A stretch of 22,478 nt of DNA from DATILI01 sp035476635 (lineage in GTDB: Bacteria > Pseudomonadota > Gammaproteobacteria > Burkholderiales > Burkholderiaceae_C): the NCBI GenBank assembly GCA_035476635.1, contig DATILI010000013.1:1-22478 (forward strand), in the 5' to 3' direction. Of this stretch, positions 21,449 to 22,478 are shown piece by piece. Under the pieces are notes generated by a model. That model did not search any database. It was not told where the DNA came from and saw only the letters and a list, made by a program, of their open reading frames with translations. The position numbers and the translations under genes are program-made. Each line of letters starts with the position of its first letter. Position 1 is the first letter of the stretch.

Positions 21449-22069
21449 ATGCCGACCGTAGTTTTCGTCGGCCCCCTCGGGCAGCCGCAGACGGCGCAGG
21501 CGCCCGAGGGCGGCGCGCTGATCGCCCTTTGCGACGCGGCCGATGCACCCGTTCCCTTTCATTGCCGCCGCGGCAACTGCGGAACCTGCCGCATCGCGGT
21601 GCTCGAGGGCACCGACCAGCTGCTGCCGGCGCAACCGGACGAGTGCGGCGTCCTCGACCTCCTGGGCCTGTCGCCGCCCAGCCATCGCCTGGCCTGCCAG
21701 GCGCGGATGCGTGCCGGGCTGGAGGTGCTGCGGGTGAGTCCGCTCGGCAAGCGCGCCCGGCTTCCCTCCGCGCTCTGGATTCCTGTGGTGGTCGATGCGG
21801 TGACGAACCAGATGCGGGCGTGCCCCAACGACCCCAGCGCGGGCGATATCGTCATTTCCGGCGCTGCCGAGCTCAAGGCGGGTTCGGTTGTCGTCATGAC
21901 GTTCCACTCTCAGACCGCGTCCGCGATGGACTGCGTTGTCGGCCGCGTGCTTCGCGTCGCGCCGCCTGGCACCGACCCGCGGCGCCATGTGGTGGCAGTC
22001 GAACTCCTCGAGCCGGACTCGACCCTCGTGGCCCTCTTCGAGCCGGCTCCCGCGATGCGTGCGGATTGA
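21449..22069 (+). CDS. [2Fe-2S] ferredoxin with C-terminal extension (possibly PilZ-like)
   Basis: A 206-residue protein. Residues 1-95 form a plant/adrenodoxin-like [2Fe-2S] ferredoxin with Cys39-x4-Cys44-x2-Cys47 and Cys83 (FHCRRGNCGTC ... HRLACQA). Residues about 108-206 are an extra strand-rich domain (LWIPVVVDAV, GDIVISGAAELKAGSVVVM, VVGRVLRVAPPG, HVVAVELLEPDS). Its layout resembles PilZ domains but lacks a clear RxxxR, and there is no FAD or NAD(P) motif, so it is not a reductase. The ferredoxin probably feeds electrons to the Rieske oxygenase or to one of the diiron enzymes; a separate host reductase would be needed. It is the last clear member of the operon, 34 bases after the dioxygenase. 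Start at 21449 has only a weak G-rich leader. Confidence 0.8.
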   Translation: MPTVVFVGPLGQPQTAQAPEGGALIALCDAADAPVPFHCRRGNCGTCRIAVLEGTDQLLPAQPDECGVLDLLGLSPPSHRLACQARMRAGLEVLRVSPLGKRARLPSALWIPVVVDAVTNQMRACPNDPSAGDIVISGAAELKAGSVVVMTFHSQTASAMDCVVGRVLRVAPPGTDPRRHVVAVELLEPDSTLVALFEPAPAMRAD

Positions 22070-22106
22070 AAAACTCCTAAACTGGGCGGTGCAACCGGTA
22101 GCAACC

Positions 22107-22400
22107 ATGTGCCGCAACATCAAGACCCTGTTCAATTTCGAGCCGCCCGCGACCGAGCTGGAGATTCGCGACGCGTCCCTGCAGTTCGTTCGCAAGCTGA
22201 GCGGCTTCAGTGTGCCGGCGAAGGCCAATGAACAAGCCTTCGACCGGGCGGTCGAGGAAGTGGCGGCGGTTGCGAGGGTGCTGATCGCGTCGCTGGTCAC
22301 GACTGCCGAGCCGCGGAACCGCGAAGTCGAGGCCGCCAAGGCCAAAGCCAGATCGGCGATCAGGTTCCCGGTCGATGCACCGGGCCGCTCGTCAGCCTAG
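22107..22400 (+). CDS. DUF2277 family protein
   Basis: A 97-residue protein beginning MCRNIKTLFNFEPPAT, which is the diagnostic start of DUF2277, a small protein of unknown function common in proteobacteria and actinobacteria. It is predicted mainly helical, and the strictly placed Cys2 and Arg3 are family features. The frame is open upstream to 21936 but that part overlaps the ferredoxin gene; the ATG at 22107 is chosen by family. It lies 37 bases after the ferredoxin and could be read through from the operon, but DUF2277 is a widespread housekeeping-type family, so it probably marks the right border of the cluster. Its end overlaps the last 9 bases of a minus-strand frame that leaves the window. 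Confidence 0.88.
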   Translation: MCRNIKTLFNFEPPATELEIRDASLQFVRKLSGFSVPAKANEQAFDRAVEEVAAVARVLIASLVTTAEPRNREVEAAKAKARSAIRFPVDAPGRSSA

Positions 22401-22478
22401 GCGGCTGGGGCGGGAGGCGAGCCCGCCGGGCAGCAGGCCCTGGAACTGGGCGTTGATCAAGGCGATCTGTTCGCGGGC
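22392..22478 (-). CDS. Partial unidentified protein, C-terminal 28 residues
   Basis: On the minus strand an open frame enters from the right edge and ends at TGA (22392-22394), giving 28 residues with INAQFQGLLPGGLASRPSRLG. Composition is coding-like, and convergent packing with DUF2277 is plausible. The piece is too short for a family assignment; it is reported only because the frame stays open to the edge and nothing else occupies this stretch. Confidence 0.35.
   Translation of the reverse strand, partial: AREQIALINAQFQGLLPGGLASRPSRLG

Noticed and set aside
1..22478. CRISPR arrays, insertion sequences, integrases, tRNA genes
   Set aside because: No regularly spaced repeats, transposase or integrase proteins or cloverleaf-like sequences were found by eye, so lateral transfer of the cluster is not directly supported apart from the AT-rich border.

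Overview
The window is GC-rich, tightly packed proteobacterial chromosome. Its codon use, short overlaps and gene families (a NodD/LinR-type LysR regulator, a BenE-type transporter, Bcr/CflA MFS, CaiB, DUF2277) fit a betaproteobacterium of the Burkholderiales, perhaps Comamonadaceae. No rRNA or tRNA is present to confirm this, so the taxon is inference. I see no rRNA, tRNA, CRISPR array, insertion sequence or integrase.

Left flank (1-3067): the 3' end of a carboxymuconolactone-decarboxylase-like gene; a LysR regulator on the minus strand, divergent from a BenE-family (benzoate/H+ symporter type) permease; and a MaoC-like hydratase on the minus strand, convergent with the permease. A 553-bp, visibly AT-rich non-coding region (3068-3620) follows. 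It carries at least two perfect inverted repeats and is the obvious control region for what comes next.

Main locus (3621-22069): nineteen genes, all on the plus strand, most overlapping by 4-44 bases or separated by less than 60 bases, so probably one transcription unit. The first part is a minimal dissociated acyl-chain assembly line: FabF-like ketosynthase, double-hotdog MaoC-type dehydratase, acyl carrier protein, AurF-family diiron oxygenase with all seven metal ligands, CrtI/phytoene-desaturase-like FAD oxidoreductase, FabG-like ketoreductase and a two-cluster ferredoxin. Next come a Bcr/CflA exporter, an FAD monooxygenase-like protein, a DUF2855 (MDR-like) protein, an 87-residue orphan and a PPOX-fold flavoprotein. 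The last part is an acyl-CoA/ACP ligase, a THEM6-like thioesterase, a fusion of a three-histidine cupin to a heme-oxygenase-like diiron oxidase (HDO) domain, Rieske oxygenase alpha and beta subunits, a class III CoA-transferase, a TauD-like Fe(II)/2-oxoglutarate dioxygenase, and a [2Fe-2S] ferredoxin with an extra C-terminal domain.

I read this as an uncharacterised biosynthetic gene cluster for a small, heavily oxidised acyl- or aryl-derived metabolite. Five different non-haem iron active sites (AurF diiron, HDO diiron, cupin mono-iron, Rieske mono-iron, TauD mono-iron) sit in one operon. The pairing of an AurF-type enzyme with a cupin-HDO fusion recalls N-oxygenation and N-N bond chemistry (AurF/CmlI; SznF, which has the same two catalytic domains in the opposite order). 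No NRPS, modular PKS, aminotransferase or other obvious nitrogen-supplying enzyme is encoded, so the product class is open. Malonyl transferase, phosphopantetheinyl transferase and a ferredoxin reductase are also missing and must come from elsewhere.

Right flank: a DUF2277 gene follows the cluster, and a partial minus-strand reading frame runs off the end of the window.
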